A DNA stretch of 64,000 nucleotides from Synechococcus sp. J7-Johnson (lineage in GTDB: Bacteria > Cyanobacteriota > Cyanobacteriia > PCC-6307 > Cyanobiaceae). A program made the position numbers and the translations under genes. Positions 46,340-56,036 of the stretch are shown here, piece by piece. The notes under the pieces are model-generated. The model was given only the letters and a program-made list of their open reading frames with translations, did not search any database and was not told the origin of the DNA. Numbering within the stretch: position 1 is the stretch's first letter; each line of letters begins with the position of its first letter. The stretch covers positions 62,001-126,000 of the forward strand of contig NZ_JAGQBU010000001.1 in assembly GCF_024345795.1 (NCBI RefSeq), in the 5' to 3' direction.

Positions 46340-46832
46340 AGGCCAAGGTCCACGCCAGTCTGGGTGGCGGCGCTGGAGTTCTGGCTTCCTGGCCAGGATC
46401 CGGCTCTGGATCCACTGGCTGTGGATGCAGGAGGGAAGCCATAGCCAGCGGGCCCGAGGGCTGGCGGCCGGGGTGTTCTGTGGATGCTTTCCTTTCTTCG
46501 GTTTGCAGACCCTGCTGGGGGTGGGGCTGGCCAGCCTGGTCAGAGGGAACCACCTGCTGGCGGCTGCCGGCACCTGGATCAGCAACCCCCTGACCTATGT
46601 ACCGCTCTACTGGTTCAACTATCAACTGGGCTGCTGGCTGCTCGGCCCGGGGGAGGGCTGGCCCAGCCTTGACGCTCTCAAGGGTCAGGGCCTCTGGGAA
46701 CTGGGCTGGTCGTTCTCGAGCCGACTGCTGCTGGGTTCGACGATCGTGGGCACGGTGGCCTCACTGGCGCTGGGCTTCGTTTACTGGCGCTGGTTAGAAC
46801 GCCAGAGCGGCAGAAACTTGACCGGCAGCTGA
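46311..46832 (+). CDS. DUF2062 membrane protein
   Basis: The 173-residue protein has a basic N-terminus, then the DUF2062 core: RARGLAAGVFCGCFPFFGLQT, a hydrophobic segment with NHLLAAAGTWISNPLTYVPLYWFNYQLG, and a third hydrophobic region. The ATG at 46311 lies within the first 29 bases of mnmE on the other strand, so the two genes start on overlapping DNA. Function unknown. Confidence 0.75.
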   Translation: MVSSESKEPKGQGPRQSGWRRWSSGFLARIRLWIHWLWMQEGSHSQRARGLAAGVFCGCFPFFGLQTLLGVGLASLVRGNHLLAAAGTWISNPLTYVPLYWFNYQLGCWLLGPGEGWPSLDALKGQGLWELGWSFSSRLLLGSTIVGTVASLALGFVYWRWLERQSGRNLTGS

Positions 46833-46836
46833 GGGC

Positions 46837-47025
46837 TCAGCCGTTGCCGAACCCAGGGCAGAGCATCAGGTCGATGTGGCCTCCGCTCGGCTGACGCCAC
46901 TCCCGGAACTCCTCGGCCAGTGCTTTGTGCTCACGCCGCTTCTGGACCGCATCAAGGGCCTGAAGCCTTTGATGCACCAGGTCAAGGGTGTCGTCGATCA
47001 GTTGGGCCGCTTGCTCGGAGGTCAT
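46837..47025 (-). CDS. Small soluble protein, hypothetical
   Basis: This is a 62-residue, probably helical protein: MTSEQAAQLIDDTLDLVHQR, then KRREHKALAEEFREWRQPSG. It is charged and has no membrane segment. It is the only feature I can support here; it may be a real small gene of the picocyanobacterial type. Confidence 0.5.
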   Translation of the reverse strand: MTSEQAAQLIDDTLDLVHQRLQALDAVQKRREHKALAEEFREWRQPSGGHIDLMLCPGFGNG

Positions 47026-47257
47026 GGCAGCACATGCCAGAGGGTCATCGATAGATGAATTCAGACAGAGCCCAACGGTGGACGCTGTAGCGCCGAGCAC
47101 TCGGATCGTGCGCTGTGGCTGGATCCTCACTGGCCAACCAGGCGTCAGGCCAGGCCTGCCAGGCCGCCAGCGGCTCCAGGGCAGTCAAGGTGTTCCGCTA
47201 GGACCGCTGAAACTGCCCATCCATGCAGACTGTGCCCTGGACGACCTGCAGCGAAAC

Positions 47258-48913
47258 TTGAGCAGACAACGCATCGTGCTGACGGCGCTGTGGCTGCTCA
47301 CCCTGGTCAGCCTTGCCGTGCGTGTCTGGCGGGCCAGCACCATCTCCGGCAGTTACGATGAAGAGATCGATTCGCTCGTCTATCTCAGCCAGCGCTGGTT
47401 GCAGGGGGGGCTCCTTTACCAAGAAAGCTATCTGCGTCAGTGGCCGATCGTCCAGTTGCTCTACGCCCCCGCAGCCTGGCTGGGATCGATTCAGGCGCAC
47501 CGGATCCTGGTCATGGGCCTCAACCTGCTCGGCGGCGTTCTGCTGGCCTCAGCGGTGCGGAAGTTCTCACGCGCTGGCCTCATCCAGCTGGGGCCCAAGT
47601 CCCTGGTCCCCCTGGCCAGTGGGGTCCTGCTGGTGATCCTGAGCCAGAAAATTCCTGGCGGGATAGCCGGGAGCCCGCACCAGTTCGCCAACACCTTTCT
47701 GGTGCTCGGCGTCTACATGCTGGGTCGGGGCCTGCCCGGTGCGAGGGAACTCCACGGGCGGCGGGCCTGGCTGGTAGCCACTGGGGCGATGGGGATGATG
47801 GCGGTGGCCTGCTTCTTCACCCTGATCTATCCCCTCACCCTGGTGAGTGTCCTGGTGCTGGTGCACCACCGTCAGCCGGGTCGGGCCGCAGGAGCCCTCG
47901 CTGGTGGCGCCGTCCTGGCAACAGCCCTGATGTTCCTGCCCTATCTGTTCGTGGCGGATGGGGCTAGCCACGCCTGGGCCGGCGCTGTGGCCCTGCCGCT
48001 GCAGTGGATCAGTCAGCAGATCTGGAGGGAAGCCGATGTGGGCTTCCTGTTCGGAGAACTGATCCGCACGCCGCTCGCAGGATTGCCGCTGTGGCTGCTT
48101 GCGCTGATGCCAGCGGCCGGGGTGGTCCTGATCGCCCGAAAGACGTGGAACGCGCCCGGGCGACGTCGCGAACGGTTGTTGCTGGTGCCTGGTCTGGCAG
48201 TGGTGTTCCTGCTCGAGCTCACCTGGTCGTTCCAGCGCACCGATTTCAACGGCCATGACGGCCAGTTGGTCGTGGTCCCCGTGGTTCTGTTCTTGGCCTC
48301 GGGGATGGCGGCTCTGGAGCGCTCCGGCCGACCCGCCGTTCGCCGGGCCGCCTTCAGTGGCACCTTGATCCTCTCGCTGATCCTGTTCAACAACATGTTC
48401 ATCGCCGAGGTCTTCGGCGCCCCGTCACGACTCTCGAGCCGGGTGATCGCGCTGGAGCAGGACCGCACCATGCTGCGCACCTACCTGGCCTCCCTTCCCG
48501 CTGAAAACCGCGGCTTCACGGCGCCTCAGGATCCAGCTCTGCAATGGCAGTTGAACGTGCCGGCCACCACCGTGGGCATCGGCCCCGACTGGAGCCTCAA
48601 TCCCCAGGGGATGAAAGCGTCCTGGGCCACCACCGTTATCGGCCTGCCGGTGGGGGCGGCCCAGACCTGCGCCCAGCTGCTTAAGCCCGCCAACGCTCAC
48701 CTGGTTTGGAAGCGGGTCGATCCGGAGGGTCCGAACACCGAGGCCTTCATGCGCCAGTGCCTCAGCCAGGAGCCCGGGCGCTGGGAAGAGCTCACCCAGG
48801 ATCTGGGGCTGCGCACCGGCGAATTCAAACTGTTCCGCCGCCAGGGCGACCCCATTTCGGGTTCGGCCCCTTCTGGCTTGACACGATCATCAGCGCGGCA
48901 GGATCCGCGCTGA
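47258..48913 (+). CDS. Polytopic GT-C-like membrane protein, first of tandem pair
   Basis: The product is about 550 residues with ten or so hydrophobic helices. The first loop after TM1 has an acidic stretch, SYDEEIDSLVY, followed by QWPIVQLLYAPAAWLG, which is the layout of GT-C glycosyltransferases (GT39/PMT-like) that use lipid-linked sugars. A C-terminal soluble part follows. It is clearly paralogous to the next gene. The start is uncertain: no ATG fits before TM1, and TTG at 47258 or GTG at 47276 are candidates. The stop overlaps the next ATG by one base. Confidence 0.75.
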   Translation: MSRQRIVLTALWLLTLVSLAVRVWRASTISGSYDEEIDSLVYLSQRWLQGGLLYQESYLRQWPIVQLLYAPAAWLGSIQAHRILVMGLNLLGGVLLASAVRKFSRAGLIQLGPKSLVPLASGVLLVILSQKIPGGIAGSPHQFANTFLVLGVYMLGRGLPGARELHGRRAWLVATGAMGMMAVACFFTLIYPLTLVSVLVLVHHRQPGRAAGALAGGAVLATALMFLPYLFVADGASHAWAGAVALPLQWISQQIWREADVGFLFGELIRTPLAGLPLWLLALMPAAGVVLIARKTWNAPGRRRERLLLVPGLAVVFLLELTWSFQRTDFNGHDGQLVVVPVVLFLASGMAALERSGRPAVRRAAFSGTLILSLILFNNMFIAEVFGAPSRLSSRVIALEQDRTMLRTYLASLPAENRGFTAPQDPALQWQLNVPATTVGIGPDWSLNPQGMKASWATTVIGLPVGAAQTCAQLLKPANAHLVWKRVDPEGPNTEAFMRQCLSQEPGRWEELTQDLGLRTGEFKLFRRQGDPISGSAPSGLTRSSARQDPR

Positions 48914-50658
48914 TGGACCACGGTGCAGCTCCGCATCGCCAATGGCTGGGGCTACTGGCCGTCACCTGGCTCCTGATTCTGGTCGGGATTGGCCTGCGGG
49001 TCTGGAATGCTCCCAGCAGCGTGGGGAGTTATGACATTGATATCGACACGTTCTTCTTTCTCGGCTGGAAGTTAACGCAAGGCAGCCTTCTCTACACCGA
49101 TCACTTCGATTCGAAGTGGCCGATCGTTCAATATCTCTTCGTTCCATCGGCCCTGCTTGGTTCGATCCGCTCGCACCGGGTTCTGGTGGTCCTGCTCAAT
49201 GCCGCGACGGCAGTGGTGCTGGCCCGCAGCGTCGGGAGCCTCAGGCGCAGCGGCTGGATCGCAGCTGCCCATGGGTACCCCCTGCCCTGGGTGGCCGCTG
49301 CGCTCTATCTCCTGCTCAGCCAGAAACTTGTCGGGGGTCTATCAGGCCACATCCATCACTACGCCAACTCGTTTCTGGTGTTCGGCCTCGCCTGCCTCAG
49401 CCGTGAGGTGGCACGGCGTGCGGATCTGCAGGCGCCGCCGCGAGCGGCCCGAGGCTGGCTGGTGGCGGCAGGGTTCTGGTTCTTCCTGGCTGCCGCAGTT
49501 CGCCCCAACCTGATCGCTCCGCTCCTGCTCACCACCCTGGCCTGCCAGTTGTGGCGATTCGCCAGTGGCCGGCGTCGCGGTCTGTCCACTGGCGCCCTGT
49601 TGATGGAGTGCATGGCCATGGTCGGTGGCGGTCTGCTCGGTGCCTTGCTGGTCTTCGCCCCCTACGCGTTCGTTCCCGATGGCCCTGCAAGAGCCTGGGC
49701 CGGAGCGGTCGAAGTCCTGCTGGAGTGGAGCGGTCAGGCGATGCAGGACCAGGGCACGATGCTCCACTTCCTGCGGCAGATGTCAGTGGTAGGCATCGCC
49801 GGCATTGAGGTCTGGATCCTGATGATCCTGCCCCTGCTGGGCATCGCCGGCTGGGTGCGTCGGGCGAACCGCCATGGCAGCGGCGGCCGCCTTCTGCTGC
49901 TGCCGGCACTGGCCACTCTGTATCTGGTGGGACTGGCGCTCTCTTTTGAGCACACCCACTACTGGGGGCACTACGACCTGATGAGCGTGCTTCCGTACAC
50001 GCTCTTGATCGTCAGCGGCATCGGCCTGCTCACTGCCCAGCAACGGCAGGCACGCAGCCAGGCCTGGAGTGAGGCAATAGTTCTGGTGCTTTCGCTGATC
50101 CTGGCTTACAACATCGTGAGCGCCGAACTCTTGACGCCCTCACCCACAGGCCAGAACAGCCGCAAGCAGGCCGCCTCCGCCCGACTCGCAGGCGAATGGA
50201 GCCTGGTTCGGAACCACCTGGCAGCGCAGCCGCCGGAGCAGCGAGGATTCATCTCCCCTCAGGACTTCTCCCTGCACTGGCAACTTCACCAGGACGCCTC
50301 CACAGTCGGCAGCCATCCCAGCTGGAGCCTTGAGCCCTATGGCCTGACCGCCTCCTGGGCCACCCGCCGCCTCGGCCTTGCCATCACCGACGCCCAGGCT
50401 TGCGACCAGCTCGTCGCTGCTGAAAATCACACGATCGTCTGGAAGGCCACCGATCGCGGTGGGCGCCATTCAGAGAGCTTTCTGAAGAAATGCCTGGCCA
50501 GCCGAACGTCGCAGTGGACGGAGATCACCGCCAGGGTCGGCCTGAGCGGAGAGATCTACAAGCTGTTTGAACGTCACCCAGGTCCGAGGCAGGCACCCCC
50601 TGATCAGCCGATGCCGGTGCGGCAGAGATCGAGCACGTCGGCCATGGAGCGGATCTGA
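48913..50658 (+). CDS. Polytopic GT-C-like membrane protein, second of tandem pair
   Basis: The 581-residue protein aligns with the previous gene in both halves: SYDIDIDTFFFL and KWPIVQYLFVPSALLGSI near the N-terminus, and a C-terminal domain sharing QRGFISPQDF, SLEPYGLTASWATRRLG and SGEIYKLFERH patterns. It has about ten transmembrane helices. It therefore arose by duplication and is translated with its partner. The 3' end overlaps the convergent (p)ppGpp enzyme gene by 55 bases. The glycan or lipid substrate is unknown. Confidence 0.8.
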   Translation: MDHGAAPHRQWLGLLAVTWLLILVGIGLRVWNAPSSVGSYDIDIDTFFFLGWKLTQGSLLYTDHFDSKWPIVQYLFVPSALLGSIRSHRVLVVLLNAATAVVLARSVGSLRRSGWIAAAHGYPLPWVAAALYLLLSQKLVGGLSGHIHHYANSFLVFGLACLSREVARRADLQAPPRAARGWLVAAGFWFFLAAAVRPNLIAPLLLTTLACQLWRFASGRRRGLSTGALLMECMAMVGGGLLGALLVFAPYAFVPDGPARAWAGAVEVLLEWSGQAMQDQGTMLHFLRQMSVVGIAGIEVWILMILPLLGIAGWVRRANRHGSGGRLLLLPALATLYLVGLALSFEHTHYWGHYDLMSVLPYTLLIVSGIGLLTAQQRQARSQAWSEAIVLVLSLILAYNIVSAELLTPSPTGQNSRKQAASARLAGEWSLVRNHLAAQPPEQRGFISPQDFSLHWQLHQDASTVGSHPSWSLEPYGLTASWATRRLGLAITDAQACDQLVAAENHTIVWKATDRGGRHSESFLKKCLASRTSQWTEITARVGLSGEIYKLFERHPGPRQAPPDQPMPVRQRSSTSAMERI

Positions 50659-52997
50659 TCCATGGTGGTCGCAAGCTGGCTGGCGCTGACGAGCTCCACC
50701 TTGAGATCGATGCGGGCGGGCTTGCCGTAGGCCGTGCGCACCCGGGCATCACTGACGTTGATGCGGCTGTCGGAGAGGCGCGTGAGGATGTCCTTGAGCA
50801 CACCGACACGATCGAGCACCTCGATCCGGATCTGAACGGGGTAGCGACGACGCTGCTGGTCAGCGGCCGGATTCCAGCGCACCGGCAATCGCCGCTCCAC
50901 CGGAACGGCAGCCACATTGGCGCAGTCCTGACGGTGAATCGTGATGCCGTGGTTGCCCAGGGCGACGCTGCCGACAATCGCTTCCCCGGGCAGGGGACAG
51001 CAGCAGCCTCCCAGCCGGTACTCCAGGCCCTCCAGCCCCAGGATCGGACTGCCGCTGCCATCCGCCGAGGATGGCAGCGGCAAACTGGCCTGATCAGACA
51101 CGCTGCGGGCGAGGTCCTCGTTGCTGAGCACCGGGGCTGCCGCCGCTGTAGCGAGCCGGACCTCCTCACGCAGGCGGTTGACCACCTGCTGCAGGGTGAC
51201 GCCACCGAAGCCGAGGGCCGCCAACAGATCCTCGGTGCCCACCAGGTTGCAGCGGCGGGCCACCTTCGCGATCGCCTCTCCGTTGAGCAGGGCATCGAAG
51301 CCGTCTCGGCCCAGCTCCCGCTCCAGCATGGAAGTGCCCCGCTGGATGTTCTCCTGGCGATGGCTGCGTTTGTACCACTGCCGGATGCGGTTGCGGGCGG
51401 TGGGGGTAGCAACGAAGTTGAGCCAATCGAGGCTCGGATGGGCCGACTTCGCAGTGATGATCTGAACGAAATCACCGTTGCGCAGTGGCGTGGCCAATGG
51501 GCAGAGACGGTCGTTGATGCGCACGCCCTGGCAGTGGTTTCCCACTTCAGAGTGAATGCGAAAGGCGAAATCCACAGCTGTGGATCCCTTGCGCAACCCC
51601 ACCACATCCCCCTGGGGTGTGAACACGAAAACCTCCTCATCGAAGAGATCTTCCTTGATCGAGGCGAGATAATCGCTGCTGTCTTCGCCTCCATCGTCCT
51701 GCTGCCAGTCGACCAGCTGGCGCAGCCAATTGAAGCGATCGGCGGCACCGGCTGAGGCGGGTGAGCCTCCCTCCTTGTACTTCCAATGGGCGGCAATGCC
51801 GTACTCCGCCACCTGGTGCATCTCCGTGGTGCGGATCTGCACCTCGATCGGCCGATGACGGCCGATCACGGCGGTGTGCAAAGACTGATAGCCGTTGGGC
51901 TTTGGCAGACCGATGTAGTCCTTGAAACGGCCAGGAATCGGGCGGAAGGTGTCATGAACCACCGCCAGAGCGCGATAACAGCTCTCGAGATTGGGCGTCA
52001 GGATGCGCAGGGCCGCCACATCGAAGATTTCGTGGAAGGCCTTCTGCTGCATCTGCATCTTGCTCCAGATGCCATAGAGATGCTTGGGCCGGCCGCTCAC
52101 CTCACAGTCGTGCAGACCCGCGCCCTGAAGCCGTTGCACCAGCAGGGCCACCGTGGCAGCCAGTCGCTCCTCACGGTCACTGCGTTTGCTGGCCACCTGC
52201 TGCTTGATCTCGCCATAGGCCTCTGGCTCGAGGATCTTGAAGGCGAGGTCTTCGAGTTCCCACTTGAAGCGGCCGATGCCGAGCCGGTTGGCGAGGGGTG
52301 CGTAGATCTCGCGGGTTTCACGGGCAATCCGCTGCTGCTTTTCGGGCTTGAGGGCCCCGAGGGTGCGCATGTTGTGCAGCCGGTCCGCCAGCTTCACCAG
52401 CACCACGCGGATGTCACTGGCCATGGCCAGGAACATCCGCCGCAGGTTCTCCGCCTGGGCTTCGGTGTGATTGGTGAAGTGAATGCCTCCGAGCTTGGTG
52501 ACCCCTTCCACCAGAGCGCGCACCTCGGCGCCGAAGTGAAGCTCAAGCTCCTCGGAGGTGACGTCGGTGTCCTCGACCACGTCGTGCAGGAAGCCGGCGG
52601 CGATCACCCCGGCGCTGGCGCCGATGTCGCGCAGCAGATCAGCGACGGCGACCGGATGGATGATGTAGGGCTCGCCTGTGGCTCTTACCTGGCCGTCGTG
52701 GAGCTGGAAGGCGAAATCAAAAGCTGCTGCCAGCAGGGCTTCAGGGTCGGTAGGGCAGGTCTCCCCGTCGCCGGGGGGCACATGCACGATGCACTCCCTG
52801 AGCCAATCGGGGAGCTTCACCCCGTAGTCGTCGGGGGAGCGGATCGGCCGCCGTCTCAGAGCTGGGACCGCGTCGACCACCAGGGACGGCGGATCGCCAC
52901 AGTCCTCAGCCAGGCCAGGGCAGTGGCCGACAAGCGTCCCGGCCTCCAGGCTCTCGCCCGCAACGTTGTCCTTGATTCCAACGGCGGTATCGAGCAT
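50604..52997 (-). CDS. spoT: Bifunctional (p)ppGpp synthetase/hydrolase (RelA/SpoT)
   Basis: The 797-residue protein carries the full Rel layout: an HD hydrolase domain (HDVVEDTD, LADRLHNMRTL), the synthetase domain (GRPKHLYGIWSKM, FKDYIGLPKPNGYQSLHTAV), a TGS domain (EEVFVFTPQGDVVGLRKG), and a C-terminal ACT domain. HD and synthetase residues look intact, so it can both make and break the alarmone. Upstream it is divergent from the ABC gene. The ATG at 52997 follows the family start; the open frame upstream is not family-like. Confidence 0.95.
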   Translation of the reverse strand: MLDTAVGIKDNVAGESLEAGTLVGHCPGLAEDCGDPPSLVVDAVPALRRRPIRSPDDYGVKLPDWLRECIVHVPPGDGETCPTDPEALLAAAFDFAFQLHDGQVRATGEPYIIHPVAVADLLRDIGASAGVIAAGFLHDVVEDTDVTSEELELHFGAEVRALVEGVTKLGGIHFTNHTEAQAENLRRMFLAMASDIRVVLVKLADRLHNMRTLGALKPEKQQRIARETREIYAPLANRLGIGRFKWELEDLAFKILEPEAYGEIKQQVASKRSDREERLAATVALLVQRLQGAGLHDCEVSGRPKHLYGIWSKMQMQQKAFHEIFDVAALRILTPNLESCYRALAVVHDTFRPIPGRFKDYIGLPKPNGYQSLHTAVIGRHRPIEVQIRTTEMHQVAEYGIAAHWKYKEGGSPASAGAADRFNWLRQLVDWQQDDGGEDSSDYLASIKEDLFDEEVFVFTPQGDVVGLRKGSTAVDFAFRIHSEVGNHCQGVRINDRLCPLATPLRNGDFVQIITAKSAHPSLDWLNFVATPTARNRIRQWYKRSHRQENIQRGTSMLERELGRDGFDALLNGEAIAKVARRCNLVGTEDLLAALGFGGVTLQQVVNRLREEVRLATAAAAPVLSNEDLARSVSDQASLPLPSSADGSGSPILGLEGLEYRLGGCCCPLPGEAIVGSVALGNHGITIHRQDCANVAAVPVERRLPVRWNPAADQQRRRYPVQIRIEVLDRVGVLKDILTRLSDSRINVSDARVRTAYGKPARIDLKVELVSASQLATTMDQIRSMADVLDLCRTGIG

Positions 52998-53102
52998 CAC
53001 CGGACACTTCTGACTCCATCGTATGCAGATCACGCAACAAAACCACGAGTGCACCCGCACGCCCCCCATGCTGTGCCAGCACGTCCTGATCCGCCGCGTC
53101 CC

Positions 53103-54722
53103 ATGGCCGACACGCGTGCCGCCGAGCCGGTGCTGGAGATCAGCGACCTGGTCGTGAGCTACCCAGGCGGCAGCGCGGCCCCCACCCTCAATGGCCTCAA
53201 CCTGCGCCTCTGCTCCGGTGACACCCTTGCCCTGGTGGGACCCTCCGGCTGCGGCAAAAGCACAGTGGCGCGGGCGGTGCTGCAGTTGCTGCCACCCGGC
53301 AGTCACTGCAGCGGACACCTGAGCCTGTCGGGCCAGGACCCCCGTGCTCTGAAGCGTCCGGCCCTGCGCCAGTTGCGGGGGGAAGCCGTTGGGCTGGTGT
53401 TCCAGGACCCGATGACAAGGCTGAACCCGCTCCTGCGCATCGGTGAACACCTCAGCGACACCATCTCGGCCCATCGTCCCGGCTGGGAGCGGGAACGGGT
53501 ACGCCAGCGAGCGGAGCAGCTGCTGCAGCGGGTTGGCATCGGCCCGGATCGCTACAGCAGCTATCCCCATGAGTTCAGCGGTGGCATGCGCCAGCGGCTG
53601 GCGATCGCCCTGGCCATGGCCCTGGAGCCGGCCCTGGTGATCGCCGATGAGCCCACCACCAGCCTGGATGTGGCCGTGGCGGCCCAGGTGATGGCCGAGC
53701 TCACCGACCTCTGCCGCGAGAGTGGCAGCGCCCTGCTGCTGATCAGCCACGACCTCGCCATGGCGGGGCGCTGGTGCCAGCGCATCGCCGTGCTCGACCA
53801 TGGGCAGGTGGTGGAGGAGGGGCCCGCCATCGAACTGCTGCGCTCTCCCAAGGCACCGCTCAGCCAGCGGCTGGTGGCGGCGGCCCGTGCCCGCGAAGGC
53901 AGCCACACCCCGGCCAGCGCCGAGGCGTCGCTGCTGCTGGAGGTGGAGGAACTCCGCTGCTGGCATCCGCTGCCCTCAGCGCCGTGGCGGCGGCGCTGGC
54001 TTAAGGCCGTCGATGGCGTGAGCCTGCGCCTGGGGCCGGGGGAAACCCTCGGGGTGGTGGGAGCGTCCGGTTGCGGCAAGAGCACCCTCTGCCGCGCCCT
54101 GATGGGGCTGACACCGGTGCGGGGTGGCCGGGTGAGCCTGGAGGGCCGCGACCTGCTCAGGATGGGCGGGGGGGAGCTCGCCAGAGCCCGCCGCAGCCTG
54201 CAGATGGTCTTCCAGGATCCGCTGGCCTGCCTCAATCCGAGCATGACGGTGGGGGAAGCGGTGGCGGATCCGCTGCTGATCCATGGCCTCGCCAGCAGGC
54301 TTGAGGCCCGCGCCAGGGCCCGAGAAGGGCTGGCCACCGTGGGACTTGAGCCGCCGGAGCTCTACGAGAACCGCATGCCGCGGCAGCTCTCGGGAGGCCA
54401 GCAGCAACGGGTGGCCATCGCCCGCACCCTGGTGCTGGAGCCGAAGGTGCTGCTCTGCGATGAGAGCGTGAGCATGCTCGACGCCGAAGTGCAGGCTGAG
54501 GTGCTGGCCCTGCTGCGGCAACTGCAGGGGCGCCTCGGTCTGGGGTTGATCTTCGTTACCCACGACCTGGCTGTGGCCGGCGGCTTCTGTCAGCGATTGA
54601 TCGTGCTCGACGGGGGGCGAATCGTGGAGGAGGGGCCAGCTGGAGCGATGCTCGAGCGGCCCCAGGCCGTGATCACCCGCCAGCTGGTGGAGGCCTGCCC
54701 ACGGCTGCCAGCGCCCGCCTGA
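53103..54722 (+). CDS. ABC transporter protein with two ATPase domains (Dpp/Opp-type)
   Basis: The 539-residue protein fuses two ABC ATPases. Domain 1 has Walker A GPSGCGKST, signature FSGGMRQR and Walker B LVIADEPTTSLD; domain 2 has GASGCGKST, LSGGQQQR and LLCDESVSMLD. Both have the peptide-importer feature of a second conserved region after the signature, as in DppD/DppF or GsiA. No permease or binding protein gene is next to it, so the transported substrate (oligopeptide, nickel or similar) is open. It runs into the ClC gene by a 3-base gap. Confidence 0.9.
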   Translation: MADTRAAEPVLEISDLVVSYPGGSAAPTLNGLNLRLCSGDTLALVGPSGCGKSTVARAVLQLLPPGSHCSGHLSLSGQDPRALKRPALRQLRGEAVGLVFQDPMTRLNPLLRIGEHLSDTISAHRPGWERERVRQRAEQLLQRVGIGPDRYSSYPHEFSGGMRQRLAIALAMALEPALVIADEPTTSLDVAVAAQVMAELTDLCRESGSALLLISHDLAMAGRWCQRIAVLDHGQVVEEGPAIELLRSPKAPLSQRLVAAARAREGSHTPASAEASLLLEVEELRCWHPLPSAPWRRRWLKAVDGVSLRLGPGETLGVVGASGCGKSTLCRALMGLTPVRGGRVSLEGRDLLRMGGGELARARRSLQMVFQDPLACLNPSMTVGEAVADPLLIHGLASRLEARARAREGLATVGLEPPELYENRMPRQLSGGQQQRVAIARTLVLEPKVLLCDESVSMLDAEVQAEVLALLRQLQGRLGLGLIFVTHDLAVAGGFCQRLIVLDGGRIVEEGPAGAMLERPQAVITRQLVEACPRLPAPA

Positions 54723-54725
54723 ACC

Positions 54726-56036
54726 ATGCCCTTCCTCCGCCGGGTGTCATTGCGGAAGATCGCGAGCCTGCTGCGGCTGTTCCTGCTGGTGAATGCGATC
54801 GGCATCGGGGTGGCCCTGGCGATCTGGGTCTACGGACTGGAGATCCAGGCGGTGAATGCCCTGCGCCTCCAACTGGCCAATCACCTGCCCCGCTGGTTCG
54901 TGCTGCCCATGATGGGCGCGCTGGGGGGCGCCATCGCCGGAGGCCTTATCAGCGCTGTGGAGCCCGGTGCCAAGGGATCGGGGATCGTGCAGGTGATGCT
55001 CTGGCTGCGAGGGGTGCCGGTGCCCATGGGCTGGCGGGTGGCGGTGGTGAAGCTGCTGGCCAGTGGCGTGGCGATCGGCGGCGGCATCCCGGTGGGGCCT
55101 GAGGGGCCATCGATTCAGATCGGTGCCTCCCTGGCCAAGGAAGCCGCTGGTGGGATTTACCCCCACGACCACCAGCAACGTCTGGCGGTGGCCATCGGCA
55201 GTGGCGCGGGATTGGCTGCCGTGTTCCACTCCCCCCTTGGTGGAGCGCTGTACACGATCGAGGAGTTGCTCAAGCGCTCGGACGTGCGCACCAACGCCAT
55301 CGCGGCCTTCGCCACCTTTGCCACCATCGCCTGGACCCGCCTGCTCTCGGCGGCTCCCGTGGGACCGGCCTGGCTGCGTGATTTGTTGCCGATGATCCTC
55401 TATCCCAGCCGCGTCGATGATTTCCGCCTGGTGGATGTGCCGATCCTGCTGCTGCTGGGAGTTCTCGCCGGTGGTTTGGCGGTTTTTTATCAGCGTGGCA
55501 TCCTGCGCCTGCGCCTGGCCCTGAGGCAGCTGAGGCTGGAGGCCTGGCAACTGCTGCCGCTGGTGGGGCTGACGATCGGCCTGGGCTGGTCGCTCCTGCC
55601 CGGCAGCTTCGACAACCCTGACCGTCTCGACTTCGACGCCCTGCTGGGGCTAAGCGGCCCGTCCACCGCCCTGCTGGCCCTGGGGGTTCAAGGAGTGGGT
55701 ACAGCCGTGGCGGTGGCGGCGGAGGCACCAGGGGGGTTCCTGGCACCGGCCCTGGTGGTGGGCGCATCCCTGGGCACCCTGGTGCAGCAACTCTGCCTGC
55801 TGCTGTTCTCCTATGCCCCGGCCACCCTGCTGTTCGCCGGGGGCGGCGCCTTCCTGGGCGCCCTCACGCGCACGCCGCTGACGGCGATCCTGCTCAGCTT
55901 CGAGCTGAGCAAGAACTACGCCCTGCTGCTGCCGATCGGCTTTGCGGTGCTCACCGCGATAGCCGTGGCCGACCAGCTCGAGCGCCTCACTCTGTTCGAT
56001 GTGATGCTTGAGGAAGCCAGCCCTGGCTCCCGCTGA
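54726..56036 (+). CDS. ClC-family chloride channel/antiporter
   Basis: The 436-residue protein has the ClC helices with GSGIVQV at 84-90, the gating region GPEGPSIQIGA with gating Glu126, and GAGLAAVFHSPLGGALYTIEEL in the middle. The Glu in GxEGP is present, as in H+/Cl- exchangers; the position before it is Pro instead of the usual Arg/Lys. There are no CBS domains. It is transcribed behind the double-ATPase gene and overlaps the convergent pseudouridine synthase. Confidence 0.92.
   Translation: MPFLRRVSLRKIASLLRLFLLVNAIGIGVALAIWVYGLEIQAVNALRLQLANHLPRWFVLPMMGALGGAIAGGLISAVEPGAKGSGIVQVMLWLRGVPVPMGWRVAVVKLLASGVAIGGGIPVGPEGPSIQIGASLAKEAAGGIYPHDHQQRLAVAIGSGAGLAAVFHSPLGGALYTIEELLKRSDVRTNAIAAFATFATIAWTRLLSAAPVGPAWLRDLLPMILYPSRVDDFRLVDVPILLLLGVLAGGLAVFYQRGILRLRLALRQLRLEAWQLLPLVGLTIGLGWSLLPGSFDNPDRLDFDALLGLSGPSTALLALGVQGVGTAVAVAAEAPGGFLAPALVVGASLGTLVQQLCLLLFSYAPATLLFAGGGAFLGALTRTPLTAILLSFELSKNYALLLPIGFAVLTAIAVADQLERLTLFDVMLEEASPGSR

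Noticed and set aside
51786..53102. Long open frame before the double-ATPase gene
   Set aside because: It is antisense to the (p)ppGpp enzyme and the ABC protein starts clearly at 53103.
52998..53966. Extension of the (p)ppGpp enzyme upstream of 52997
   Set aside because: It is antisense to the ABC gene, and the Rel N-terminus starts at the ATG at 52997.
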